Assembly: GCA_964467255.1 (NCBI GenBank) | Contig: CAYXPR010000004.1 | Coordinates: 1 to 64,000, forward strand | Source: CAYXPR01 sp964467255 | GTDB lineage: Bacteria; Pseudomonadota; Alphaproteobacteria; Rickettsiales; RGZB01 | Length of the DNA stretch: 64,000 bases | Direction of reading: 5' to 3' | The notes under the pieces: generated by a model | The model's database searches: none | What the model was told of the DNA's origin: nothing | The model's input: the letters and a program-made list of their open reading frames with translations, nothing else | In this document: positions 34,983 through 43,488 of the stretch, in pieces | Position numbering within the stretch: the first letter of the stretch is position 1 | Layout of the letters: each line of letters begins with the position of its first letter | Made by a program: the position numbers and the translations under genes

Positions 34983-35999
34983 ATGCCGCATCTGGCGCAG
35001 AAAAAAACCGAAACCACCGCGAACGCGCTCGAAAAATGGCGCCCGCTGTTTGAGGCTGACATGAAGGCGGTGGATGCTCAAATCCACCTTCTGACACAGA
35101 GCGAAGCATTGCTGATTCCCAAACTCGCCGAACATTTAATTGCCAGCGGCGGCAAGCGTCTGCGCCCCGTGCTGACAGTCTTAAGCGCTCGCCTGTGTGG
35201 GTATAAAGGCGGCGATCGCCATGTGAAGCTGGCGGCTTCGATTGAGTTTATCCATTCTGCGACGTTGCTGCATGACGATGTGGTGGATGAAAGCACGCTG
35301 CGCCGTGGCGAAAAAACCGCGAACAATATCTGGGGCAATGCCGCGAGCGTGTTGGTGGGCGACTTCCTTCTTTCGCGCGCCTTTCAGCTGATGGCACAGG
35401 ACGGCAACGTGAAGGTGCTGGAGCTGCTTTCGGACAGCTCAGCGATTATATCCGAAGGCGAAGTGATGCAGCTGATGGCGATTGCCAACTTGGAAGCCAC
35501 GAAAGAAACGTACCTTAAAATTATCACCGCCAAAACTGCGCAGCTTTTTGCTGCTGCTGCTGCTGTGGGCGGGCTGATTACCGACAAAGCGGAAAAAGAC
35601 GTGAAAGCGCTCGATGTCTATGGCCGCGCACTGGGTGTGGCGTTCCAGATGGTGGACGATGCGCTGGATTATTCCGCGAAACAGGAACGCCTCGGCAAAA
35701 CCGTGGGCGATGATTTCCGCGAAGCGAAAATGACACTGCCTGTGCTGCTGGCCTATGCCAAAGCCGACGCGAAGGAAAAAGCCTTCTGGGACCGCGTGAT
35801 GGTGAGCGGCACGCAGGAAAAAACGGACCTGCCGGAGGCGATTCGCCTGATACAAAAGCACGAGGTGCTGAAAGACGTGATGGCAGAGGCGCAAGCCTAT
35901 GCAGAACGCGCGAAAGCCGCCATTAGCGGATTCCCCGATTCGCAGGAAAAGCAGGCCCTTTTAGACCTTGCAGACTTTGCAGTCGATAGAGAATTTTAA
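34983..35999 (+). CDS. ispB: Polyprenyl diphosphate synthase (octaprenyl/decaprenyl type)
   Basis: Makes the long isoprenoid side chain of ubiquinone from farnesyl and isopentenyl diphosphates. 338 residues with AAGGAAC before the ATG. The two aspartate-rich motifs are LLHDDVVDESTLRRG and QMVDDALDY; KRLRPVL is the substrate-binding motif. Chain length cannot be set by eye, and short-chain synthases are excluded mainly by length and the residues before the first motif. It overlaps the stop of dksA by 4 bases, convergent. Confidence 0.94.
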   Translation: MPHLAQKKTETTANALEKWRPLFEADMKAVDAQIHLLTQSEALLIPKLAEHLIASGGKRLRPVLTVLSARLCGYKGGDRHVKLAASIEFIHSATLLHDDVVDESTLRRGEKTANNIWGNAASVLVGDFLLSRAFQLMAQDGNVKVLELLSDSSAIISEGEVMQLMAIANLEATKETYLKIITAKTAQLFAAAAAVGGLITDKAEKDVKALDVYGRALGVAFQMVDDALDYSAKQERLGKTVGDDFREAKMTLPVLLAYAKADAKEKAFWDRVMVSGTQEKTDLPEAIRLIQKHEVLKDVMAEAQAYAERAKAAISGFPDSQEKQALLDLADFAVDREF

Positions 36000-36553
36000 G
36001 CGTCTGAGTAGAGCTTTTCTTCGCGCTCGTGACGTTCCTGTGCGGCAATGGAAAGTGTGGCAATCGCACGTGCTTCAAGGCGCTTAATGCCAATCGGGTC
36101 GCCCGTTTCTTCACAGAAACCATATTCGCGCTTGTCGATGCGGCGCAGTGCAGAATCGATTTTGTTAATCAGCTTGCGGTAACGGTCGCGCGTGCGCAGC
36201 TCTAATGCCGTGTCGGTTTCCACCGTGGCGCGGTCGGTGATGTCAGGCTCGTTCCAGTTTTCTTCTTTGAGGTGGCCGAGCGTTTCGTTCGATTCTTTCA
36301 GCAGTTCAGCGCGCCAGGTGAGCAGCTTGCGACGGAAATATTCCAGCTGTTCGTCGGACATATATTCTTCTTTTTCGGTCGGCTTATAGCCAATGGGTAA
36401 GTCCGCAATCGGTTTGTAACCTTTTGGTAAATCAGCCGGCAGGGCTTCCAGATTCGCGCGCGCGGCGGACGGCTTTGCAGCAGATGCTTTCGCGGCAGGC
36501 GCTTTTGCAGCAGGTTTCTTGCTGACGGTTCCCTTAGAGGCGGCTTTCGGCAT
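35996..36553 (-). CDS. dksA: DksA/TraR-family RNA polymerase-binding regulator
   Basis: Acts with ppGpp in the secondary channel of RNA polymerase. 185 residues from the ATG at 36553 (GGGAG upstream). The C-terminal ~110 residues match DksA: the coiled coil ends in the tip sequence DITDRATVET, keeping the Asp and Ala needed for function, then LELRTRDRYRKLI. The zinc region is GFCEETGDPIGIKRLEARA followed by ATLSIAAQERHE, so only one of the four zinc cysteines remains, as in other alphaproteobacterial DksA. An extra ~65 residues, rich in Lys and Ala, precede the coil, with two 'PxGYKP' repeats. Confidence 0.93.
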   Translation of the reverse strand: MPKAASKGTVSKKPAAKAPAAKASAAKPSAARANLEALPADLPKGYKPIADLPIGYKPTEKEEYMSDEQLEYFRRKLLTWRAELLKESNETLGHLKEENWNEPDITDRATVETDTALELRTRDRYRKLINKIDSALRRIDKREYGFCEETGDPIGIKRLEARAIATLSIAAQERHEREEKLYSDA

Positions 36554-36660
36554 GAGGCTACTCCCAATAGTGATAGCGAAAAGGAAGCGGGGAATATAGT
36601 CAGGAAAACCCATTTACGCAAGGAGAACGTGCCCCTGTGCGGCGAGTGGGGCCTAACCTA

Positions 36661-37089
36661 TTATTTTTCCTTGTTTTTGGCGATGTCCAGCTTGGCAAGT
36701 TCCACGGCAGCGCGGGTCTCGATTTCCTCTAAAATCTCACGCAAATGCGGGTCGACGATATCGCCCCGCTCGGTGGCCGCCTCGGTTTGCAGGCGGCGCA
36801 GTGTGCTTTCAGGGATGCCGCCCGCCAGCAGTGAATAACGCACTTCTTCTAAGTTATCGAGCAGACGGTGGCCGCGGCGCATGGGCTTGTCGGTGGCGGA
36901 GTTTTCCTCTTCCATGGCAAGCAGCGCGCCAATCAGCCCCGTGGCCTGCACACTGCCGGATTGCTTGGGCGCTTCGGTTTCGTCGGTACTCAAATATTCG
37001 CTGAAATTCCCGCCTGCTTTGCGGGTTTCTTTTTTACGGATGGAAGAGGAGCCTTGTATGTTCCCCGGTCCGCCGATTGGAATAACCAT
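36661..37089 (-). CDS. fliX: Flagellar assembly regulator FliX
   Basis: Class II flagellar assembly regulator of alphaproteobacteria; in Caulobacter FliX controls the sigma54 activator FlbD. 142 residues. The conserved C-terminal half runs RLLDNLEEVRYSLLAGGIP and later REILEEIETRAAVELAKLD, the family signature. The first ~65 residues are Gly/Ser-rich and variable. It is divergent from flgI, as in Caulobacter. The sigma54 site before flgI lies in the shared upstream region. flbD itself is not in the window. Confidence 0.9.
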   Translation of the reverse strand: MVIPIGGPGNIQGSSSIRKKETRKAGGNFSEYLSTDETEAPKQSGSVQATGLIGALLAMEEENSATDKPMRRGHRLLDNLEEVRYSLLAGGIPESTLRRLQTEAATERGDIVDPHLREILEEIETRAAVELAKLDIAKNKEK

Positions 37090-37408
37090 AGTTACGACTT
37101 TCCACGTGTGAAATCTGTTCCGCCTGCATTTTACTCCGCTATGCAGCTTTTGACTAGCCCTTCGGCGGCGATGTCTAAAAAACAGCTAAAATCCAAGCAA
37201 TTTGGCTAGGCAAAATTTACCCACCCCGCCTGCAGCTTTTGCCGGGGGCGAATGGGCGCTTCGCCACCCGCAGCAGAATCACCGCACGCTATCATTCTGA
37301 TAAATAAATATAAAAATGATGTTTTTGGAGGTTGGCACAGAACCTGCATGAATAACGGCGGTGCAGACAACGCCTTTTTAAAGACACGGAATATAAGGAA
37401 GTACGGCG
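37090..37408. other. Divergent regulatory region between fliX and flgI
   Basis: 319 bases with no supported gene. It holds a sigma54 promoter for flgI at 37333-37348 and a short AT-rich stretch before it (about 37297-37326). No TTAA-N7-TTAA box is present. A GC-rich patch about 37230-37290 upstream of the promoter is where an enhancer-binding activator such as FlbD might sit, but no clear site could be fixed. Confidence 0.6.
37333..37348 (+). promoter_or_regulatory. Sigma54 (RpoN) promoter of the flgI operon
   Basis: TGGCACAGAACCTGCA fits the -24/-12 consensus TGGCACG-N4-TTGCW. GG at 37334-37335 and GC at 37346-37347 are separated by exactly 10 bases. Transcription would start near 37358, about 50 bases before flgI, and probably covers the flg genes downstream. 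Confidence 0.85.
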
Positions 37409-38632
37409 ATGGAAAATAAAACAGCTTTTCAGGAAACGACATTCAGCGACCTGCCGCGGTTTGTGGCGCATTGCTTTACGTCGAGCATTGCCCGCCGCCT
37501 GATAGGGTATGTGGTGCTGTTTTTACTGAGCGTGGCCGCGCTGATGGTGACCATGCTGGTGACGACGTCAGAAGCACGCGCGGCTTCCCGCTTAAAAGAC
37601 ATTGTGGATATTGAAGGTATGCGCGGGAATGCGCTGATTGGTTACGGCCTTGTGGTGGGCCTGAATGGCTCGGGTGATAAATTGAATAACACGGCCTTTA
37701 CCGAAAAGAGCCTCGTGGCGTTTTTAGAGCGCCTTGGCATCAGCACGCGCGGCGAAGAGCTGAAAACGAAGAACGTGGCTGCGGTTTCGGTTACCGCGAC
37801 GCTGCCGCCCTTTGCCCGCGCGGGTAGCGCGATGGATGTAACGGTGGCCACGCTTGGCGATGCAAAAAGCCTGCAGGGTGGTGTGCTTTTGGCAACTCCG
37901 CTGCTGGGTGCGGATGGTGAGGTATATGCTGTGGCGCAGGGTTCGCTGGCGGTGGAGGGTTTCAGTGCTGGTGGCGATGGCGCTTCGGTGAGCAAGGGTG
38001 TGCCGACCAAAGGTTTTGTCGCCGGTGGCGCCACGATTGAAAAAGAAGTGCCGTTTGAATTTAACTCACTGAGCACGGTGAAGCTGGCCTTAAAAAACCC
38101 GGACATTTCGACAGCGGGCCGCGTGGCCGAAGCCATTAATGCTGAGTTTAAAAGCGCTATGGCGCAGGTGAAAGACCCCGGCACGGTGGAAATTGCGGTG
38201 CCGGTGGATTACCGCAACAATGTGTCTGGCCTTTTGGCGCAGGTGGAGCAGGTGCGCGTGATGCCTGACAACGTGGCGAAGGTGGTGATTGACGAAGCCT
38301 CGGGCACGATTGTGATGGGCGAAAATGTGCGCATCAGCACGGTGGCGGTGGCGCAGGGTAACCTTGTGGTGCGTATTGAAGAAAGCGGTGCGGTGTCGCA
38401 GCCAGGTGCGTTTGCGCCAGAAGGTGCGCAGACCGTGACGGTGCCGCAGACGAATATCAATGTGGATGAAGCCAAGGGTACGAAGCTGGCGGTGCTGGAA
38501 AATGGCACCACGTTGCGTGAGTTGGTGGCGGGCCTCAATGCGCTGGGCATTGGCCCACGTGACCTGATCAGCATTCTGCAGACGATTAAAGCCTCGGGCG
38601 CGATGCAGGCCGAACTGGAAACAAGGGGCTAG
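37409..38632 (+). CDS. flgI: Flagellar P-ring protein FlgI
   Basis: Forms the ring around the flagellar rod in the peptidoglycan layer. 407 residues; AAGGAAG lies before the ATG. A long N-terminal stretch of about 35 residues precedes the hydrophobic signal segment (GYVVLFLLSVAALMVTMLV), so the secretion signal is late. Mature sequence then matches: RLKDIVDIEGMRGNALIGYG in part (VDIEGMRGN), LVVGLNGSGDK, and the C-terminal LVAGLNALGIGPRDLISILQ. It is the first gene of the sigma54 operon. The H-ring gene flgH is not here. Confidence 0.95.
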   Translation: MENKTAFQETTFSDLPRFVAHCFTSSIARRLIGYVVLFLLSVAALMVTMLVTTSEARAASRLKDIVDIEGMRGNALIGYGLVVGLNGSGDKLNNTAFTEKSLVAFLERLGISTRGEELKTKNVAAVSVTATLPPFARAGSAMDVTVATLGDAKSLQGGVLLATPLLGADGEVYAVAQGSLAVEGFSAGGDGASVSKGVPTKGFVAGGATIEKEVPFEFNSLSTVKLALKNPDISTAGRVAEAINAEFKSAMAQVKDPGTVEIAVPVDYRNNVSGLLAQVEQVRVMPDNVAKVVIDEASGTIVMGENVRISTVAVAQGNLVVRIEESGAVSQPGAFAPEGAQTVTVPQTNINVDEAKGTKLAVLENGTTLRELVAGLNALGIGPRDLISILQTIKASGAMQAELETRG

Positions 38633-38633
38633 T

Positions 38634-38984
38634 ATGAACGCGGATTTTAGCACCTACGCATTACAGTCTTTTAAAGACGCCAACGGCACGGCGCAGCAAA
38701 AGCGCATGGAGCAATTGGGCGGTGCCATGCAGGGCGGCAGCGAAGAAGAAATTGACCGCGTGGCGAAAGATTTTGAGGCGGTGTTCATCAGCCAGATGCT
38801 GCGCCATATGTTCGCGGATGTAGGTAAAGAAGGCCTGATGCATGGCGGCAATGCCGAAGAAATGTGGCGCGACATGCTGACGGAAGAATACGGCAAAGTG
38901 GTGGCCGGTGCCGGTGGTATCGGGATTGCCCCGCACGTGAAAGCAGAATTGACCAAATTACAGGAGATTTCCAATGGCCAGTAA
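38634..38984 (+). CDS. flgJ: Rod-binding protein, FlgJ N-terminal type
   Basis: 116-residue rod-cap/assembly protein without the muramidase domain of enteric FlgJ, as usual in alphaproteobacteria. The family pattern is VAKDFEAVFISQMLRHMF followed by MWRDMLTEEYGKVVA and GGIGIA. It starts one base after the flgI stop, and its last 11 bases overlap the next gene. The peptidoglycan-cutting enzyme it would normally recruit is not in the window. Confidence 0.9.
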   Translation: MNADFSTYALQSFKDANGTAQQKRMEQLGGAMQGGSEEEIDRVAKDFEAVFISQMLRHMFADVGKEGLMHGGNAEEMWRDMLTEEYGKVVAGAGGIGIAPHVKAELTKLQEISNGQ

Positions 38985-39456
38985 ATTTGAACTCTATGAT
39001 AGCAGGGCGGCCATTCCAGGCAGTGTTTCGCTGCGTGAGGTGATTGAAACATCGCTCCGCCTGCACGACATTATCGAAGAAGAAACCGAAGGCCTGCTGG
39101 CACAAAAATTTGAAGTGCTGGGGCGGTATCAGGACGAAAAAAATGCGCTGCTCGACAAACTGGAGCGCCAGAAAAAGCTGATCGCCTATAACCGCGATGT
39201 ACTGCTGCCATATAGCGACGCCGAGCGCCGCGATTTAGAAAAAGTGAGCGCCGCCTTGGAGCGCGCGTTGACCGAAAATGCGATGCAGCTGATTAAGGCG
39301 CGTGAAGTGAACCGCATGGTGGTGCAGGCGATTTCAGATGCGATTATGCGTCAGGTCAATGGTGCGCAGGGCTATAGCCGCCCAGCGATGCAGAAAAACA
39401 AGGCAGCGGTGATGGCCATGAAGGTGCCGCCGATGCAAGTGGATAAAGTGATTTAA
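38974..39456 (+). CDS. flgN: FlgN-like flagellar export chaperone
   Basis: 160 residues, almost all helical, with the length and heptad-rich layout of FlgN, which guards FlgK and FlgL before export. The ATG at 38974 has AGGAG upstream, inside the end of flgJ. Conserved features are weak, such as LLAQKFEVLGRYQDEKNALL and LIKAREVNRMVVQAI. Its position just before flgK is the main support; direct sequence identity is low. Confidence 0.75.
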   Translation: MASKFELYDSRAAIPGSVSLREVIETSLRLHDIIEEETEGLLAQKFEVLGRYQDEKNALLDKLERQKKLIAYNRDVLLPYSDAERRDLEKVSAALERALTENAMQLIKAREVNRMVVQAISDAIMRQVNGAQGYSRPAMQKNKAAVMAMKVPPMQVDKVI

Positions 39457-39467
39457 GGAGCAAGTGA

Positions 39468-41852
39468 ATGTCCCTCATATTGGCACTTAAAGGCGCCGTT
39501 AGCGGCATCCGGACCAACCAGCAGGCACTCTCGCTGCTGACGCAGAACATTACGAATGCGAATTCGGAAGGTTATAGCCGTCAGGTGGTGACGCAGTCGC
39601 AGCAGATTATCGGTGGTGTGGGTGCGGGTGTGCGCATTGAAGATGTGCAGCGTGCGGTGGACCAGTTCATTATGATTGCGGCACGCCAGCAATCGGCCAA
39701 GGTGGGTACGCAGCAGGCGAAAGTGGATTACCTGACAGGCGTGCAGTTTTTGTATGGCCAGCCCGGTAGTGGTAACGACCTGAAAACCTACGCCGACAGT
39801 TTTTTTGCATCATTGCGCGAAATATCGAACAGCCCCGAACAGACATTTCTGCGCTCACAGACCGTCACCAATGCTGATTTTTTTGCTACGCAGGTTTCCA
39901 CGCTTTCACGCGCGCTCTATCAGGCACGTTTTGATGCCGATCAGGAGGTGGACCAGATTGTAGATGATATTAATAGCGTGCTTGACGGCCTTGCCGCCAC
40001 GAACGCTGCCATTAAGGAAGTAAAACGTACGGGTGGCGCCACGGGCGGCCGCTTAAATGCGCTGTATGACACACGCGACCAGCAGTTGCGTGAGCTGAAT
40101 GGCTACATGGATATTATTGTTATCTTTAGTGAAGATGGCACGGTGAATATTTCGAGCCAGAACGGCGATTTGCTAAATGAAAACCGCTACCACCTTGAAT
40201 ATTTACCACAGCGCCGCGTGGATGAATTTATCAGCGATACGCCACTCAACGCGATTAACGTGACGCTACTGGATTTTGATGGTAACCCAACGAACAGCAG
40301 TCGCACACTGGTTTCCGGCGGTGTGGCCGGCACGGTGACCACTGAACTGACACAAGGCAGGTTGCTCGGCCTGATTCAGGCGCGCGACATTGACTTGCCG
40401 CGCCAGCTTGCCCAGCTGGATGAATTTTCTTCGAAACTGCGCGACCAAGTGAACGCCATTCACAATAAAGGTGTGGGCTTCCCGCCGCCGCGCACATTAA
40501 CCGGCACGCGTTTGGTGACGACGGCAGATGAGCGTGTTTTTGCTGGCAGCACGCGCATTGCGGCACTCGATTCCACTGGTAAGCCTATTGCCGGGCCCTA
40601 TGCTAGCGAAGATTTTTTACGCCCACTCGAAATCGATTTTTCCACCGTGTATGGCTCCACCGGCGCGGGCTCTCCGAGCACGGCCGACATCATGCGTGAA
40701 ATTAACAGTTACTTCACGCACGCCAATCGCGCCAGCCTCGGCAACCTGACAGACATTAAGCTGGCTGCGGTGAATAACGACATTGCCGCCAACGGCACGT
40801 TTACCTTTGATTTAGATTTAGACAACGCCAACGCGGCTAACGCCGTGGTGCAGGTGGTGGGTGTGACCTCGCCCGATGCGGGTATTACCTTCAGCGCCAT
40901 TCCGGCCACGCTCGGCACGGGCATTACGGTACAGGCGGGCGATAGGAAGCGCTTTACCGGCCTTGATATTACCGCCGATTTTTCAGCCGCTGTGGGCCCC
41001 GGCCCCCACGTGATTCAGGTCGATATTCTGGTTGATGGTGTGCCATCGACCATCGAATATACAGTGGCGGAAGGCATCAGTGATGTGCGCAATAACCGCT
41101 ACTCTGCCACGGGCATTGCGGCGGGCACGGCCACGCTTGAATCGCCCAGTACGGTGAACCCGCTGATTAAAGCGCAGCTTGTGGATGCAGACGGAAACGT
41201 GACCACGAGCGGCGAAGGCTATTTGCAGCTGGTGGGTTATTCTGCAGATATTCGCGTGGCAATTGATGAGATGGATAGCGCCGATGGCGGCGAAGTGGGT
41301 GATACATCCACGGCAACGAACCGCGGCTTCTCTTACTTCTTTGAACTGAATAATTTCTTCACCAACAACGACAATGCGCTGCGCAACAGCGCGCTGAATT
41401 TAGAAGTGCAAGACCGCATTATTGCCAACAAGGGTTTGCTCGCAACCGGCAGGCTAGCCGCGTCTGTCACCACGGGCACAGACCCGGTGTATACCTATGA
41501 AACATCCATCAGCAGCTCGGCAAATATCACGGCGCTGGCGGACTTAGTGCTGGAACAGGTGACGTTTGATGAAGCCGGCACGTTGCCGGAAATCAATCTG
41601 TCATTCACCGGCTACCTTGCCGAGATTTTAGGCTTTTCCGGTCAGGCGCTTTCCAATGCGGAAGACTCGCTGGCCAACCAGCAGATTCTGCAGGATGCGC
41701 TGGATGAAAAAGTGGATGGTTCACGCGGCGTGAACATCGACGAAGAACTTGCAAACAGCGTTTTGCTGCAAAACTCCTATCAGGCTGTGGCGCGCATGAT
41801 TGGCATTATTGATGAGTTGTTCCAGCGCCTGATTGACGCTGCGGGTGCATAG
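39468..41852 (+). CDS. flgK: Flagellar hook-associated protein 1 (FlgK)
   Basis: Joins hook to filament. The N-terminus has the flagellar rod motif GIRTNQQALSLLTQNITNAN with the FlgK-specific EGYSRQVV, and the C-terminus ends in the matching coiled segment (NSVLLQNSYQAVARMIGIID). At 794 residues it is far longer than enteric FlgK (~550). The extra lies in the central region, about residues 330-600, rich in Thr, Ala and Asp. RBS AAGGAG precedes the ATG. flgL follows after 13 bases. Confidence 0.94.
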   Translation: MSLILALKGAVSGIRTNQQALSLLTQNITNANSEGYSRQVVTQSQQIIGGVGAGVRIEDVQRAVDQFIMIAARQQSAKVGTQQAKVDYLTGVQFLYGQPGSGNDLKTYADSFFASLREISNSPEQTFLRSQTVTNADFFATQVSTLSRALYQARFDADQEVDQIVDDINSVLDGLAATNAAIKEVKRTGGATGGRLNALYDTRDQQLRELNGYMDIIVIFSEDGTVNISSQNGDLLNENRYHLEYLPQRRVDEFISDTPLNAINVTLLDFDGNPTNSSRTLVSGGVAGTVTTELTQGRLLGLIQARDIDLPRQLAQLDEFSSKLRDQVNAIHNKGVGFPPPRTLTGTRLVTTADERVFAGSTRIAALDSTGKPIAGPYASEDFLRPLEIDFSTVYGSTGAGSPSTADIMREINSYFTHANRASLGNLTDIKLAAVNNDIAANGTFTFDLDLDNANAANAVVQVVGVTSPDAGITFSAIPATLGTGITVQAGDRKRFTGLDITADFSAAVGPGPHVIQVDILVDGVPSTIEYTVAEGISDVRNNRYSATGIAAGTATLESPSTVNPLIKAQLVDADGNVTTSGEGYLQLVGYSADIRVAIDEMDSADGGEVGDTSTATNRGFSYFFELNNFFTNNDNALRNSALNLEVQDRIIANKGLLATGRLAASVTTGTDPVYTYETSISSSANITALADLVLEQVTFDEAGTLPEINLSFTGYLAEILGFSGQALSNAEDSLANQQILQDALDEKVDGSRGVNIDEELANSVLLQNSYQAVARMIGIIDELFQRLIDAAGA

Positions 41853-41865
41853 AGGAGAGTGAAGT

Positions 41866-42810
41866 ATGGCAGACCGTATTAGTACGATTTCGATTTTTAA
41901 TAATACCATCCGAAACTTCGGTGTGGTGCAGAGCGATATCGCGGACCTTACGCGCCAAATTTCCAGCGGCCGTGAAGCTAAAGACTTTAAAGACCTTGGC
42001 AACAAAACGCGCCTCGTGCTGGATTTAGAAAGCAAGCTGCTCGCCACCAAAGGCTATGTGTCGGGCAACCAGATTGCACTGATTCGCCTGAATCGCATGA
42101 ATGACTCTCTCAGCTCGTTGGAAGAAATTGCTACGTCGCTGCGCAACAATCTGGTGAATGAGCGTTCGGCGGCGGGGGATGAATTGCCACTGGCGGATTT
42201 TGCCCGCGCACAGCTTGCTCAGGTGCGTGATGCGCTGAATAATTCCGTATCGGGCCGCTTCCTTTTTGCGGGCGGACGCACAGACGTGGAGCCGGTAAGT
42301 GACATTGTGAGCACCAGCAACCTGCTGGACGATAATGGCGTGCCACTGTTGCCCTTAAGCGAAGGCTCGGGCACCGTGTCGGCTAATTATTACCTTGGCG
42401 ACAACGACGATGTGACCATTCGCGCTACCGACCAGCTGACCATTAACTATGGCATCACGGCAGACAGCGCTGCGTTCCAGAACCTGATTGGTGCGCTCCA
42501 CACGGCCATTCGCGGTGAAGTGCAGGACGACGATGACATACTGGTGAGCGCTGTAGATTTAGTGAACGAAGCCCTCGACGGTATTGTGAGTTTCCGCAAC
42601 CAAGTGAACAGTAACATTCAGATTATGAATGGTATTAACGAGTTACACGAAAATTTCAAAACGTACCTGAATCAGACGCTGGGCGACCAGGTGGGTGTGG
42701 ATGTGGTGGAAGCCACGACACAGCTTTCCTTGAACCAGACGCTGCTGCAGGCAACGTTCCAGAATTTCTCCAGAATCAGTAACCTGAAGCTGGTGGATTT
42801 CCTAGGCTAG
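41866..42810 (+). CDS. flgL: Flagellar hook-associated protein 3 (FlgL)
   Basis: Second junction protein between hook and filament. 314 residues, flagellin-like. The N-terminal helix holds SDIADLTRQISSGREAKDF, with ISSGR as the family hallmark, followed by LGNKTRLVLDLE. The C-terminus has TTQLSLNQTLLQATFQNFSR. RBS GAGGAG before the ATG. The stop lies within a small hairpin (42805-42821, GCTAG pairs with CTAGC) just before fliW. Confidence 0.93.
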   Translation: MADRISTISIFNNTIRNFGVVQSDIADLTRQISSGREAKDFKDLGNKTRLVLDLESKLLATKGYVSGNQIALIRLNRMNDSLSSLEEIATSLRNNLVNERSAAGDELPLADFARAQLAQVRDALNNSVSGRFLFAGGRTDVEPVSDIVSTSNLLDDNGVPLLPLSEGSGTVSANYYLGDNDDVTIRATDQLTINYGITADSAAFQNLIGALHTAIRGEVQDDDDILVSAVDLVNEALDGIVSFRNQVNSNIQIMNGINELHENFKTYLNQTLGDQVGVDVVEATTQLSLNQTLLQATFQNFSRISNLKLVDFLG

Positions 42811-42861
42811 TGAAAACTAGCAGAGGGTTTAGTGTTTAGCATTGATAGAGGAGGAGAAACC

Positions 42862-43377
42862 ATGCTAATACAAGAGTTAGACATAAGTGCAGAAAAGGTG
42901 AGTGCTATGGGCAGCGATCCGCTCAATAGAGCTGACGGGGACAGTTCCGAGGTAACCATCGAGAGCCGCTACGGCGCGGTGACGGTGAACCTGAAGAACG
43001 CCATTTTCTTTCCGAAGGGCATTCTTGGCCTGCCGGACTGCAAAGATTTTTGTATCGCAACCCTGCCAGACAAGCGGATGGAACGCTTTAAGCTGCTGCA
43101 GAGCCTGAATGATGCGAAACTGTCTTTTGTGGTGTTGCCGCTGGCCGCGGACACGCCGCTGATTGACAAGGCGGATATTCAGGAATGCTGCACGGTGACG
43201 CAGATTAAACCAGAAAACCTAGTGATTCTGGCAATCGTCTCTGTTCAGAAAACTCCGGAAAAAACGCGAATTACCGCCAACGTGCGTGCGCCCATTATTG
43301 TGGACACGAACGACAAGCTGGCGATTCAGTATGTGTTTCCGAACAATAAATACAATATCTGCCACCCACTGAACTAG
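42862..43377 (+). CDS. fliW: Flagellar assembly factor FliW
   Basis: FliW binds flagellin and the RNA-binding regulator CsrA, coupling flagellin level to its own translation. 171 residues from the ATG at 42862, which follows GAGGAGGAG; an upstream GTG at 42832 is rejected. The family pattern includes FFPKGILGLPDCKDFCI, VVLPLAADTPLI and PENLVILAIVSV, then the C-terminal ITANVRAPIIVDTNDKLA. FliW is known mainly from Firmicutes, spirochaetes and epsilonproteobacteria. csrA is not in the window. It lies between flgL and fliB. Confidence 0.9.
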   Translation: MLIQELDISAEKVSAMGSDPLNRADGDSSEVTIESRYGAVTVNLKNAIFFPKGILGLPDCKDFCIATLPDKRMERFKLLQSLNDAKLSFVVLPLAADTPLIDKADIQECCTVTQIKPENLVILAIVSVQKTPEKTRITANVRAPIIVDTNDKLAIQYVFPNNKYNICHPLN

Positions 43378-43488
43378 CAGCCTCTTCACGCCTGCTAAAG
43401 GGAATAATTGCTGCCGGTGTTTCATGGGCATCGGTGGCAGTGGTTCTTCTGCGGCGCGTTTTTAGCAACCCCCCTAAGTGCTTTATCT

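Noticed and set aside
35996..36180. dksA as a damaged gene because three zinc cysteines are absent
   Set aside because: Loss of these cysteines is usual in alphaproteobacterial DksA, and the coiled-coil tip residues are intact.
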